Source: a bacterium (GTDB lineage Bacteria; UBP14; UBA6098; JAFGQG01). Taken from it: a stretch of DNA of 18,268 nt. Positions 7,546 to 15,701 of the stretch are shown here, piece by piece. The notes beneath the pieces were generated by a model. It was not told where the DNA came from and ran no database searches. It was given only the letters and a program-made list of their open reading frames with translations. The first letter of the stretch is position 1. The number at the start of each line of letters is the position of its first letter. Where the stretch lies: assembly GCA_016930435.1 (NCBI GenBank), contig JAFGGQ010000042.1, positions 1-18,268 on the forward strand, in the 5' to 3' direction. Position numbers and translations under genes: made by a program.

Positions 7546-9174
7546 CTACTTCAGTGGAATATTGTGCTTCCGGGATAGTCTGCTGTTGCGTCTTTGAAGG
7601 AACTTAGCCTTCAGGACAACCCATACATCCACCAATTCATCGATCTTAAAAAGGTAAGCCAGTCCTGCGAAGAGTATCGATCCCAGTACAAAAGGAATTA
7701 AAAACAAGAGTATTTTATAAGGCAAACCCGAGCCATTCCATAACGAGTTAAGCATTTTAAATAATATCCAGGCGAAGATTCCCATTAAACCAGAGCAGGT
7801 GAATAGCTTAAGCAGATTGATCAGGATCGGTCTAAATTGCAATTGAGGGAGCTTCTTTTTTAAGATAATCAGAAGGGTGACCAGATTGAAGGTGGACGCG
7901 ATACTGGTGGCTAAAGCTAATCCGCCGTGTTTAAGTGGGCCCATCAACACGACATTGAAAAAGACATTTAGAAGCATGGCATAAGCTGCTATCTTGACCG
8001 GGGTTCGGGTATCCTTCATGGAGTAAAAAGCCTGTACAGTCCCTTTGATGCCTCCGAATGCGGGGAGTCCGAGGCAGTAAAAGAGCAAAGCCCAGGCGGT
8101 CATAGGAGTGGATTTTGCAGCGCTGAAACTGCCCCGCTCGAAGAGCAGTTTAATGATCGGGGTTCGCAGTACCAGCATCAAAACGGCCATGGGGATGAGA
8201 ACGGTAAACATCATTCGTAGGGTATGTGAGAATATTTCCGCCATTTCCGTATAGTTTTTCCGGGCAGCAGACTCTGAAAGCGTGGGGAGGGTAGCGGTGG
8301 CAATCGAGATACCCAAAATGGAAAGGGGTAATAGTACTAATCTCATCCCGTATTGCAGAGCCGCAACTGAACCTTCAACTAAAAGGGATGCCAGGATCAG
8401 ATCGGCTATGTAATTCACTTCTGCGACGGCCAGTCCGAACATTCCGGGAACCATCAACTTGCCCGTTTCCATAAGGTCATGAGCTTTCCGGGCAATGGCA
8501 AAGCGCATTTTAAAACCCAGCTTAACCGTTGCCGGTAATTGGATAAAAGCCTGACCTATCCCTCCTAACAATACCCCGATGACCACCACTATGACCCTAT
8601 TCTGGGGTGATGTATCGAAGGCGAACATTGCGATCAATATGGCACCAATCCAGAATACATTAAGTAGAGCCGGGGATACCGCGGGTAAGAAGAACCGGTG
8701 ATGAGAATTTAAAATACCGGAAAGGACCGCTCCCAATCCCATAAATATTATATAGGGGAACAATACCTGTGTCAATTTGATGGTAAGGGCCATCTTTTGG
8801 GGATCACCCCGCCAGCCATAAGTAAAAACGCTAACCAGCCATGGGGCTATCAAAATTCCAATCAGGGTTACCAGAATCAGAATAAACAACAGCATCCACC
8901 ATGATGCTGAGGCAAATTCCAGGGCATCGTCCTTGCTTTTTTGGGTGAGTTTTTCCGTATATTTAGGGATGAATGCAGCATAAAACGCCCCTTCTGCAAA
9001 TAGCCTGCGCAGAAGATTCGGGATTCGGAAAGCAGCTACAAAAACGTCGGCAACCATAGAAGTTCCGAATAGTGCGGCCATCCCGATCTCACGAAATAGC
9101 CCCAAAATACGGCTTATCAGTGTGCCCGTCCCAATCGAAAACGCGGATGAGATAATTTTGCCTTGCTTTTCCAT
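7546..9174 (-). CDS. murJ: Lipid II flippase MurJ (MviN family)
   Basis: MurJ moves the peptidoglycan precursor lipid II across the inner membrane. The 542-residue chain is a multi-pass membrane protein of the MOP exporter superfamily with about 14 hydrophobic segments. The N-terminus carries the family motifs SRILGLFRE (residues 21-29), VADVFVAAFRIPNLLRRLFA (41-60) and EGAFYAAFIP; these include the Arg and Asp positions known to matter in E. coli MurJ. Length is slightly above the usual 510-525 because of a basic C-terminal tail (KFLQRRNSRLSRKHNIPLK). The ATG at 9174 lacks an SD. A near-consensus promoter lies about 30-65 bp upstream, in the region shared with the divergent flavoprotein gene. 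Confidence 0.96.
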   Translation of the reverse strand: MEKQGKIISSAFSIGTGTLISRILGLFREIGMAALFGTSMVADVFVAAFRIPNLLRRLFAEGAFYAAFIPKYTEKLTQKSKDDALEFASASWWMLLFILILVTLIGILIAPWLVSVFTYGWRGDPQKMALTIKLTQVLFPYIIFMGLGAVLSGILNSHHRFFLPAVSPALLNVFWIGAILIAMFAFDTSPQNRVIVVVIGVLLGGIGQAFIQLPATVKLGFKMRFAIARKAHDLMETGKLMVPGMFGLAVAEVNYIADLILASLLVEGSVAALQYGMRLVLLPLSILGISIATATLPTLSESAARKNYTEMAEIFSHTLRMMFTVLIPMAVLMLVLRTPIIKLLFERGSFSAAKSTPMTAWALLFYCLGLPAFGGIKGTVQAFYSMKDTRTPVKIAAYAMLLNVFFNVVLMGPLKHGGLALATSIASTFNLVTLLIILKKKLPQLQFRPILINLLKLFTCSGLMGIFAWILFKMLNSLWNGSGLPYKILLFLIPFVLGSILFAGLAYLFKIDELVDVWVVLKAKFLQRRNSRLSRKHNIPLK

Positions 9175-9209
9175 TAATTGTTATTAGCTTATAGACGATT
9201 TTTTTAACA

Positions 9210-9238
9210 ATTTTAACCAAATACTGAATACCTGTCAA
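9210..9238 (-). promoter_or_regulatory. Predicted sigma70 promoter of murJ
   Basis: On the minus strand TTGACA (9238-9233), a 17-nt spacer, then TAAAAT (9215-9210). Transcription would begin near 9203, giving a leader of about 28 nt to the murJ ATG. The -35 box sits only 8 bp upstream of the divergent flavoprotein start codon. Confidence 0.65.
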
Positions 9239-9246
9239 CTAAAATT

Positions 9247-9855
9247 ATGGAAAGCGCTACGAAAGGACTTAAAGTCATCGGGATAGCGGCATCACCCCGG
9301 GGCCAGAGCAATAGCACCGCCCTTTTAAAGGCCGCTCTCAAAGGTGTCGAGTCACAGGGAATAACCACCAGGATCCTGGAACTGATCAAATACAATGTGC
9401 TGCAGTGTATGGGATGTAATATCTGCGTTCATGATGGGAAATGCCGTTTGGTGGATGATATGTACGATCTCTATCCGGAGGTATCCGCCGCCGATGGGAT
9501 ACTGTTCGCAACTCCAATATATTTCTACAGCCTGCCTGGTTTCGCTAAAATCTTTATCGACCGCTTTCAGTTGTACTGGGTAAAAAAATATGTTCTCAAG
9601 GAAAAAATGAGCTGCAGGGGCTTGGGAGCTATGATTGCAGTTGCCGGAACAAAAGGGGAAAAGGTATTTTTGCCATCTGAATTAACACTTAAATACTTCT
9701 TTGATTCGCTGTGCCTCGAACAGTATCAATCCTTGACCTTTAGAGAAGTAGGCCCTATGGGCGAATTCGAGGTTACTGCACCAATGAAACAACAGGCCGA
9801 AAAATATGGAAAGCAATATGCAAAAATATTAAAGCAGCATTTACTTAATAAATAA
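9247..9855 (+). CDS. Iron-sulfur flavoprotein (NADPH-dependent FMN reductase / flavodoxin-like family)
   Basis: A 202-residue flavodoxin-fold redox protein. GIAASPRGQSNS (residues 12-23) is the FMN phosphate loop and ATPIYFYSLPGFAKIFIDR further on is the usual family segment that contacts the flavin. Between them lies a compact cluster motif, C54-x2-C57-x2-C60-x5-C66, matching the 4Fe-4S motif of the ISF family described in methanogens and anaerobes. It probably passes electrons between ferredoxin-like donors and an acceptor such as O2 or H2O2; the physiological partner is not evident. The ATG at 9247 has no SD and no convincing plus-strand promoter. The M24 peptidase begins 56 bp downstream on the same strand and may be co-transcribed. 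Confidence 0.9.
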   Translation: MESATKGLKVIGIAASPRGQSNSTALLKAALKGVESQGITTRILELIKYNVLQCMGCNICVHDGKCRLVDDMYDLYPEVSAADGILFATPIYFYSLPGFAKIFIDRFQLYWVKKYVLKEKMSCRGLGAMIAVAGTKGEKVFLPSELTLKYFFDSLCLEQYQSLTFREVGPMGEFEVTAPMKQQAEKYGKQYAKILKQHLLNK

Positions 9856-9899
9856 TATAATGTATTCAGTGCATATTATTATATAAAAACACATTATAT
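9855..9899 (+). repeat. Inverted repeat just upstream of the M24 peptidase
   Basis: ATATAATGT (9855-9863) and ACATTATAT (9891-9899) are perfect 9-bp inverted arms separated by 27 nt. The right arm ends 4 nt before the SD site of the peptidase. There is no T-tract, so it is not a standard terminator. The region is very AT-rich, so chance pairing is possible. Confidence 0.35.
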
Positions 9900-9911
9900 A
9901 AAAGGAGTTTG

Positions 9912-10985
9912 ATGAGAATAGATAAGATTAAAGAAATGGTCAGGGATAATAATCTGGATATGCTGATCCTAACCGAGTTGACCAATATCCGTTATTTAGT
10001 TGGTTACAGTGGTTCTTCTGGTTTGCTGGCAGTTACCCCTGATGATGCTTACTTCGCAACCGATTTCCGGTATAAAAGCCAGATCGAAAGGGAGGTGCGA
10101 GGTGCAAAGAAATATATAATTGAAAAAACACTGCTGGACCTTTTCGATATGGCAGGCGCACTTAAAGGAGCTTCACGTATCGGTTTTGAGAGGGAACATA
10201 TCAGTTATGCGGTCTTTCAGAAATTAAAAGATACCTTTCCTGAAGCGGAATTTGTTGAAACCAAAATGTGGGTAGAGGATATTCTGATGGTCAAGGAGCC
10301 TGATGAGATCGAGAAGATTGGGCAGGCCTCCCGGATAGCTGAACAAGCCTTGGAATCATGTCGTCCATATTTAAAGCCGGGGATAACCGAACTGGAGTTT
10401 GCGGCAGAACTGGAATACAGGATGAAGAAACTGGGCAGTGAGTATCCGGCTTTCACCACTATTGTAGCTTCCGGCCCCAATGCCGCTCTTCCTCATGCTC
10501 ATGCTTCAAGGCGAGAATTTCAAACCGGCGACCTGGTTGTTGTTGATTATGGGGCGATCTATGAAGGTTATTGTTGTGATATAACCAGGACTTTTGCCCT
10601 TGGCGATATTCAACCCGAGCTCCAGGATATCTATGAGATAGTAAAGGAGGCAAACCAGCTGGCTATTGACCGGGCTCAAGCCGGAATGGCCGCCCAGGAT
10701 CTTGATAAGATCGCCCGGGATTATATCACCCAGAAGGGATATGGCGACTATTTCGGGCATAGTCTGGGACACGGCATCGGGCTGCTGGTTCACGATTACC
10801 CAAGGGTCAGTTCCCGGGACTCCACAATCCTGAAGGAAGGTATGGTGGTAACCATTGAACCGGGAATCTATCTGCCCGATAAGGGCGGGGTCAGAATTGA
10901 AGATGACGTGGTTATCCATGACCAGGGATGTGAAGTGATCACCCGTCTCCCTAAAACGCTGGAGAGCATGCGGATACCGGTCTAA
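9912..10985 (+). CDS. M24 family metallopeptidase (Xaa-Pro aminopeptidase/dipeptidase type)
   Basis: A 357-residue cytoplasmic peptidase expected to remove N-terminal residues next to proline. The N-terminal third (about 1-125) is a creatinase/prolidase N-domain (NIRYLVGYSGSSG), and the rest is the pita-bread catalytic domain. All five metal ligands are visible: Asp212 (VVVDYGAIYEG), Asp223 (CDITRTF), His287 (GHSLGHGIGL), Glu316 (TIEPGIY) and Glu330 (RIEDDVV). The substrate-side histidine segment PHAHASRRE is also present. AGGAG (9903-9907) lies 4 nt before the ATG at 9912. A TTG directly in front (9909) is in frame but too close to the SD, so I prefer the ATG. Whether it is an aminopeptidase or a dipeptidase (PepQ-like) cannot be decided. 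Its stop codon overlaps that of the convergent M16C gene. Confidence 0.93.
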   Translation: MRIDKIKEMVRDNNLDMLILTELTNIRYLVGYSGSSGLLAVTPDDAYFATDFRYKSQIEREVRGAKKYIIEKTLLDLFDMAGALKGASRIGFEREHISYAVFQKLKDTFPEAEFVETKMWVEDILMVKEPDEIEKIGQASRIAEQALESCRPYLKPGITELEFAAELEYRMKKLGSEYPAFTTIVASGPNAALPHAHASRREFQTGDLVVVDYGAIYEGYCCDITRTFALGDIQPELQDIYEIVKEANQLAIDRAQAGMAAQDLDKIARDYITQKGYGDYFGHSLGHGIGLLVHDYPRVSSRDSTILKEGMVVTIEPGIYLPDKGGVRIEDDVVIHDQGCEVITRLPKTLESMRIPV

Positions 10986-13900
10986 AACACCGGTAGTATC
11001 TCATCGAACCAGTGAGATTCCGCTTCGATCTTCTGTGAGTTCCCCAATGTACAGCGGAAGCCCCGGTTCAGCATCTGCTCAAAATAGGGGGCGTAACTGC
11101 GTAGTTTTTTCAAATCTGTGCTCAATATATCATTCCGGATCTCATTAATGCTTTCCGGGGGCCTTCCCGATAAATGGTTCAGGGTAGCCTTTAAGCCCTT
11201 CTGGTAAGGATTCAAGGGTTTATCAATATTCCCTATACTGCTGATGATGAGATTATTGAGTTCTTCCTGCCCAATGGACAGGTTACTGACCATTTTGGGG
11301 ATACCCTGAAAGGCTTTATAGGTGCTGTCGATATTTGGGTCCCGATAGGAAATGATGGAGTAATGGCCTTCCAGGTTGTTCAGTTTGCTTATACAGCCAT
11401 AAGCCCCTCCAATCATACGGATATGCTGCCATAGGTAGGAACTGTATAGGTAGTTATTCAATACTTCAAAGGACCCGGAGTACTTCATCCCAAGATCGAA
11501 GAGGTTGGCACCGATACCTGTATATTGTACCTGGCTGGATGTTTTTAAGCCCTGGTTGCCGTTAGGCACTAATAGATCGTGAAACGCCACCGCCCGGGAA
11601 TCTTCGGAGAGTGAATTTAGAAGCTGATGCAGTCCGGTTTTTAAATTTTCCATTAATTCGGCTTCTGTTACTAAATTTATGGTCAGGTTCTTACGGTTGA
11701 ATGCCAATTCCCTTATATCTTTTAAGGACTGTATAGTTTCATCTGCCCGTGAGTCAAAATCCTTCAATAATTCCTGGTAAAAATAGTATGCGGAAAGCCC
11801 TGAGACCTTTTCCCGCAATCTCCCCTGCATGGATTCATAGGCGTTCAAACGGATATCCACAAATGTTATACCCTGGTTATTGATTGCATTTTCCAGGGAG
11901 GATTTCTCCATCATTACGAGTTCCTTTAAACGCGCCCGATTCTCAAAATCAACATCCTTGAATAGTTGATCGTAAATATCAAGCATTTTCTCCCAGTATT
12001 GGGGAAGTACTTCACCATGAAGGATCATCAATGGCCTGAAATCATGGTGATTAGCGGCCTGGCTGAGTATATTATAAGAGACCTCCAATTCACCGGTATA
12101 GATGATTATTTCCTTGTAGAAGTCCTTATAATCCTTCGATTTTGTTCCCATTTCCAGCAGCGCATTGCTGAAAAGTGGGAGGTAGGGCAACAGGTTTTGG
12201 GGCAGTATGCCGAGGTCAAACATCAAATCCATGTAAATAATCTTTTTGGTAAACTTTTCAAAAGTGAGGATATCGGTTTCTTCATGTTTCTCGATAATTG
12301 GTCTGGTGATTTCAATTTCGCCTGGGATATCGCTCAACTCCAGCCGGGGCAATTTGGCTATGTTTTGGGGATCTTCCGGAGTTCCTTGCTGTGCCTTAAG
12401 TTCCCGGGTTTCCCTGATGCAGGCATCCAGTTGCTCAGGTGACCATGAATCCTTGACAATTTGCAGGTGTTCCTGCAGCTTCGCTTCCCTTTTCTGGGCA
12501 AGCTGTGGATCTGGCTGCACCGAGATAAGCGCCTTATGGGGATTGTCGATGAGATACTGGGAAATCAAATCCTCCAGTATTCCGGAACCAGCTTTTGCTT
12601 TGATCTCTTCGAGCTCCTCTTCAAACCTCAAACCCAAAAGAGGGGAAGCATCATATAGCCAGGTATTCATGGACATTATCATATAGTAAAGCCCCCGCTG
12701 TGTATTGCTGCTCAGTTCACGAAGCTTGAATTCCACATCATTAATGGCAGCCTGAACCAGGTCCCTGTCCAGTCCTTCCCGGACAATTTTCCTGAGGGTA
12801 TTGTAGTAGATTTCCAGAAATTTATCTTTATGGTCCGGGTCGGTATTTATCAAATCAACATGTATATATGGCTGCAGTAAATCGAGGGAATGCGAACCCT
12901 CCACATCCTCTGCAATGTTTGCCTTTAGAAGATTGTCCGTAAGCGGAGAAGCAGGGGTTTCCAATAAGGCGTATTCAATAATATCAAAGGCGATCTGCAA
13001 TTCCCTCTGGAGATTATTCCCGATCACCGTCGCATAACTCATATAGGATTTTTTTTTCAAGGATTCATCTGGAGTAATTGGATAGTAATCAATGTATTCA
13101 ATGGGTTTATTTAAAGTTTTATTTAAGGGAATAGCAGAATTTATTTCAAGGTAAGAAAAATGGTCCAGGTAGTTTTCAGATAAATACTGGAGCTCTTGTT
13201 CCAGAGGGGCATCTCCATAAAAATAAACATAGCAATTACTGGGATGATAATATTGCTGGTGATATTTTACGAAGGTGGGGTAATCCAGTTGAGGTATGAA
13301 CTCGGGGTCACCACCGGAATCATGATGATATGGGGTATCTGGAAAGAGCACCTTCTCCATGTTTCTCTTGAGAATGCTAAGCGGGGAAGAGAACGCGCCC
13401 CTCATTTCGTTGTAAACTACTCCCTTGTATTGAGGCAATTTATCTTTGGCATCTAATTCATAATGCCAGCCCTCCTGCCTGAAAGTATCCTTGGTCAGCA
13501 AGGGATAGAATGTGCTGTCCAGATACACCTCCATTAAGTTGAAATAGTCTTTTAAATTTACGGATGAGCATGGGTAAACCGTTTTATCGGAAAAGGTTAA
13601 AGCGTTCAGGAAGGTAAATAAACTGCGCTTTGTTAATTCAGCAAAGGCTTCTTTCAGGGGGTATTTTCTGGAGCCGCTCAGAACGCTATGTTCCATAATG
13701 TGGGGAAGTCCGGTCGAATCGTATGGAGGAGTGCGAAAAGCGATAGCAAAGGTCTTGTTCTTATCGCTGTTTTTAAAGGATAGTACTCGTGCTTTTGTGC
13801 GGCTATGTTCCCATAAATATGCTTCAGCGTTCAGTTTCTCAAGTCTTCTGCGATACTTGAGTGTGAAGTTAAAATATTGTTGTCCTTCCTTGTAGGTCAT
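10982..13900 (-). CDS. M16C zinc metalloprotease (presequence protease PreP/Cym1-type, insulinase family)
   Basis: A 972-residue peptidasome that degrades short unfolded peptides inside a closed two-half chamber. The inverted zinc motif HIMEH (His67, Glu70, His71) and the distal ligand Glu165 in GVVYNEMRGAFSSP are intact in the N-terminal half. The inactive C-terminal half keeps the M16 signature HIRMIGGAYG near residue 840-850. The full length near 970 residues and the M16C-associated middle region separate it from shorter two-subunit M16B enzymes. No signal peptide is visible, so it is probably cytoplasmic. AGGAG (13906-13910) lies 5 nt before the ATG. It is the third gene after a LarA-like gene and fxsA, with a 12-bp gap to fxsA. 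It ends tail to tail with the M24 peptidase, whose peptide products might overlap in function. Confidence 0.94.
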   Translation of the reverse strand: MTYKEGQQYFNFTLKYRRRLEKLNAEAYLWEHSRTKARVLSFKNSDKNKTFAIAFRTPPYDSTGLPHIMEHSVLSGSRKYPLKEAFAELTKRSLFTFLNALTFSDKTVYPCSSVNLKDYFNLMEVYLDSTFYPLLTKDTFRQEGWHYELDAKDKLPQYKGVVYNEMRGAFSSPLSILKRNMEKVLFPDTPYHHDSGGDPEFIPQLDYPTFVKYHQQYYHPSNCYVYFYGDAPLEQELQYLSENYLDHFSYLEINSAIPLNKTLNKPIEYIDYYPITPDESLKKKSYMSYATVIGNNLQRELQIAFDIIEYALLETPASPLTDNLLKANIAEDVEGSHSLDLLQPYIHVDLINTDPDHKDKFLEIYYNTLRKIVREGLDRDLVQAAINDVEFKLRELSSNTQRGLYYMIMSMNTWLYDASPLLGLRFEEELEEIKAKAGSGILEDLISQYLIDNPHKALISVQPDPQLAQKREAKLQEHLQIVKDSWSPEQLDACIRETRELKAQQGTPEDPQNIAKLPRLELSDIPGEIEITRPIIEKHEETDILTFEKFTKKIIYMDLMFDLGILPQNLLPYLPLFSNALLEMGTKSKDYKDFYKEIIIYTGELEVSYNILSQAANHHDFRPLMILHGEVLPQYWEKMLDIYDQLFKDVDFENRARLKELVMMEKSSLENAINNQGITFVDIRLNAYESMQGRLREKVSGLSAYYFYQELLKDFDSRADETIQSLKDIRELAFNRKNLTINLVTEAELMENLKTGLHQLLNSLSEDSRAVAFHDLLVPNGNQGLKTSSQVQYTGIGANLFDLGMKYSGSFEVLNNYLYSSYLWQHIRMIGGAYGCISKLNNLEGHYSIISYRDPNIDSTYKAFQGIPKMVSNLSIGQEELNNLIISSIGNIDKPLNPYQKGLKATLNHLSGRPPESINEIRNDILSTDLKKLRSYAPYFEQMLNRGFRCTLGNSQKIEAESHWFDEILPVF

Positions 13901-13912
13901 TTAGTCTCCTGC

Positions 13913-14302
13913 TTATAAGGGTTCAATTCTTGTACTTGGACCGAATCGCTTTTCCAAATATTTTTTTATTATTGAAACGATTAGCTTTCTTGTATAAGGA
14001 ATTACTATAATAAAACCAGTAAAGTCTGTTATAAAACCAGGTGTTACAAGCAATAAACCTCCGGCAAATAGGGTTACTCCCTCCAGGATAGCATCACCCG
14101 GAAATTGGCCTTCGTTCAGCTCAAGGTTGATTTTCCGGAACAATCCCAAACCCTGTCTCTTAACCAGATATGCTCCCAGGATGCCTGTCAGTATAATGAT
14201 CAGTATGGTATATTCCGCGCCGATCATCGCACCAACCCTTATCAGAAGCCAAAGTTCAATTACAGGAACAAGTGTAAAAAGTAATAGTAATTTTAAAAAC
14301 AT
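13913..14302 (-). CDS. fxsA: FxsA family membrane protein
   Basis: A 129-residue small membrane protein matching FxsA (YjeG): LVPVIELWLLIRVGAMIG, then VKRQGLGLFRKI, then LFAGGLLLVTPGFITDFTGF and a basic tail. Two to three hydrophobic segments are visible. In E. coli overproduction relieves F-plasmid exclusion of phage T7, but the normal role is unknown. E. coli FxsA is longer because of an extended tail; this length is common in other bacteria. There is no SD before the ATG at 14302. It lies 11 bp after the LarA-like gene and 12 bp before the M16C gene, so it is the middle of a three-gene operon. Confidence 0.9.
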   Translation of the reverse strand: MFLKLLLLFTLVPVIELWLLIRVGAMIGAEYTILIIILTGILGAYLVKRQGLGLFRKINLELNEGQFPGDAILEGVTLFAGGLLLVTPGFITDFTGFIIVIPYTRKLIVSIIKKYLEKRFGPSTRIEPL

Positions 14303-14313
14303 AATTGTTCATG

Positions 14314-15564
14314 TTATGAAATTGAAGGAATTATCAGAGTTGCATGAGAAATAATAGCAATTCTTGCATTTATTCCCTTTATATTCAATGCATTAGATAA
14401 TGCAGTATCCAGATTGTTATATGGTCTGAAGAACAGCTTACTGGACTTTTGAGGGGGGCAATTCGAGACCAGCCACAGACCATTAAACTTACTCCATGTC
14501 GCTAAGCGGTGTATTCGCTGCAATCCTAAAACATAATTGGATAATGAATTAGCATTAAACATCTGTAAAAATGCATCAGGTGAAGAATACTGTGAGATAT
14601 AATCATATAACTCATTATTACCAATGCCTTTATCGCCACTGCAAACCATTATAAGCAATCCATCTTCCTTTAGGGCCAGGGAGCCAGAGTCCAGGGCTTT
14701 GAAAGAACGCGCAATTTGTTCGGACTGGGGGCTAAGTGCCACGGCGATAACAATATCCGCTTTCTCCTTCAGATGGACCGTATAAACCTCCCGAGCTGTT
14801 TTTATCGCCTTCTCAAATGCAAAATCAAGGGAACCTGCATAAGCCCTGTAGATATCACCCATAGAATCGCAAACAACTTGTATAGTAAAGACATTTTTCT
14901 GTGAGGTGACGTAATCAGAAAACTCCTGCATGTTTTCATGAACCGGATTTCCCTTCAGTTTCAATATCTCGGATCCCGGTAACAGGGAAAATTTATGATT
15001 TTCTGTAATTGTATCGTAGCTGGCGACCCCTGGTAAAAAGGACTTCCTGCCACCGGTGAACCCCGCGAAGTAATGAGGTTCGATAGAATTAATAGTAATA
15101 ATATGAGAAGCCTCCATAACCTTCCTGTTTATATAGAAATCGAAGCCATCCCGGGAAGTCCCGATCATGACAAGATTTTCAGGGGAATTAGCATCATGAA
15201 CGCTAATTCGGTTTTTAAAAAGGGGATATGTTTTTCCAAATATTTTCTCTATTTCCTCGTGTGTGGGAACGGGATGAGTTCCGACGGCAACGATAAACTG
15301 GGTGCCTGGAGGCAGATAGGGGAGCAGATGCTCCAAGACGGTTCCGGTAGGAGTGGGCCGGTGCCGGTCATTAACCAATACTACAGGAGGTGAATCAGGG
15401 TTAATGAATTTGGCAACATCCAGATCAGCTTCATGAAAAGCCCGGGTTAATTCCAGGGTCGCAGAATTCTTCTCAATCCCACTGAATTCTAATACCTCAG
15501 CATTCAACCCAGATATATCGAGTTCGATATCTTCCGGACAAAAATGTAATTTCAATTTTTCCAT
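14314..15564 (-). CDS. LarA-like nickel-dependent racemase/epimerase family protein (DUF2088)
   Basis: A 416-residue protein of the lactate racemase LarA family, whose members use a nickel-pincer nucleotide cofactor (NPN, from the LarB/C/E pathway) to interconvert 2-hydroxyacid stereoisomers. Positions equivalent to the Lactobacillus plantarum LarA active site are present: Asp66 and Arg69 in NDRHRPTPTG, His97 in VGTHPVPT, His164 in EPHYFAGF, Lys174 in GGRKS (the cofactor attachment lysine), His190 in ENHKF and Lys288 in ARSFKALDSG. The usual DxTRPTP segment reads DRHRPTP here. The substrate could be lactate or another hydroxyacid or sugar acid. No larB, larC or larE lies in the window, so the cofactor would have to come from elsewhere. 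The ATG at 15564 has no SD, but a strong promoter gives it a short leader. Confidence 0.88.
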   Translation of the reverse strand: MEKLKLHFCPEDIELDISGLNAEVLEFSGIEKNSATLELTRAFHEADLDVAKFINPDSPPVVLVNDRHRPTPTGTVLEHLLPYLPPGTQFIVAVGTHPVPTHEEIEKIFGKTYPLFKNRISVHDANSPENLVMIGTSRDGFDFYINRKVMEASHIITINSIEPHYFAGFTGGRKSFLPGVASYDTITENHKFSLLPGSEILKLKGNPVHENMQEFSDYVTSQKNVFTIQVVCDSMGDIYRAYAGSLDFAFEKAIKTAREVYTVHLKEKADIVIAVALSPQSEQIARSFKALDSGSLALKEDGLLIMVCSGDKGIGNNELYDYISQYSSPDAFLQMFNANSLSNYVLGLQRIHRLATWSKFNGLWLVSNCPPQKSSKLFFRPYNNLDTALSNALNIKGINARIAIISHATLIIPSIS

Positions 15565-15592
15565 AATAGCATTATAAGTAATTCAAATTGAA

Positions 15593-15620
15593 ATTATAGT
15601 AAATAACCGGGACTTGTCAA
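15593..15620 (-). promoter_or_regulatory. Predicted sigma70 promoter of the LarA-like/fxsA/M16C operon
   Basis: On the minus strand a perfect TTGACA (15620-15615), a 16-nt spacer and a perfect TATAAT (15598-15593). Transcription should start near 15586, about 22 nt before the ATG. The near-palindrome TTCAAATTGAA (15582-15592) spans the predicted start point and could be an operator. This is the best-matching promoter in the window. Confidence 0.75.
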
Positions 15621-15655
15621 TATTTTTACTTGCCCGGGGATAATAACAAATTATC
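15607..15655. repeat. Inverted repeats in the LarA-like/queA divergent region
   Basis: GATAAT (15639-15644), a 5-nt spacer and ATTATC (15650-15655) form a perfect operator-like palindrome. It overlaps a weak candidate queA promoter: TTGCCC (15630-15635), 16 nt, TATCTT (15652-15657). A second pair, CCGGG (15607-15611) and CCCGG (15633-15637), flanks the -35 side of the opposite promoter. Protein-binding function is inferred only from symmetry and position. Confidence 0.35.
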
Positions 15656-15701
15656 TTGAGACTCATCAGAAAGAAATAAACTTACTAAATGCAATGAAGT
15701 T

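Noticed and set aside
10217-10919. Minus-strand open frames opposite the M24 peptidase
   Set aside because: Low-complexity shadow translations of a well-supported metallopeptidase gene.
11966-12686. Plus-strand open frames of 146 and 158 codons opposite the M16C protease gene
   Set aside because: Both are antisense to an intact M16C gene, overlap each other, and have no family motif or credible SD.
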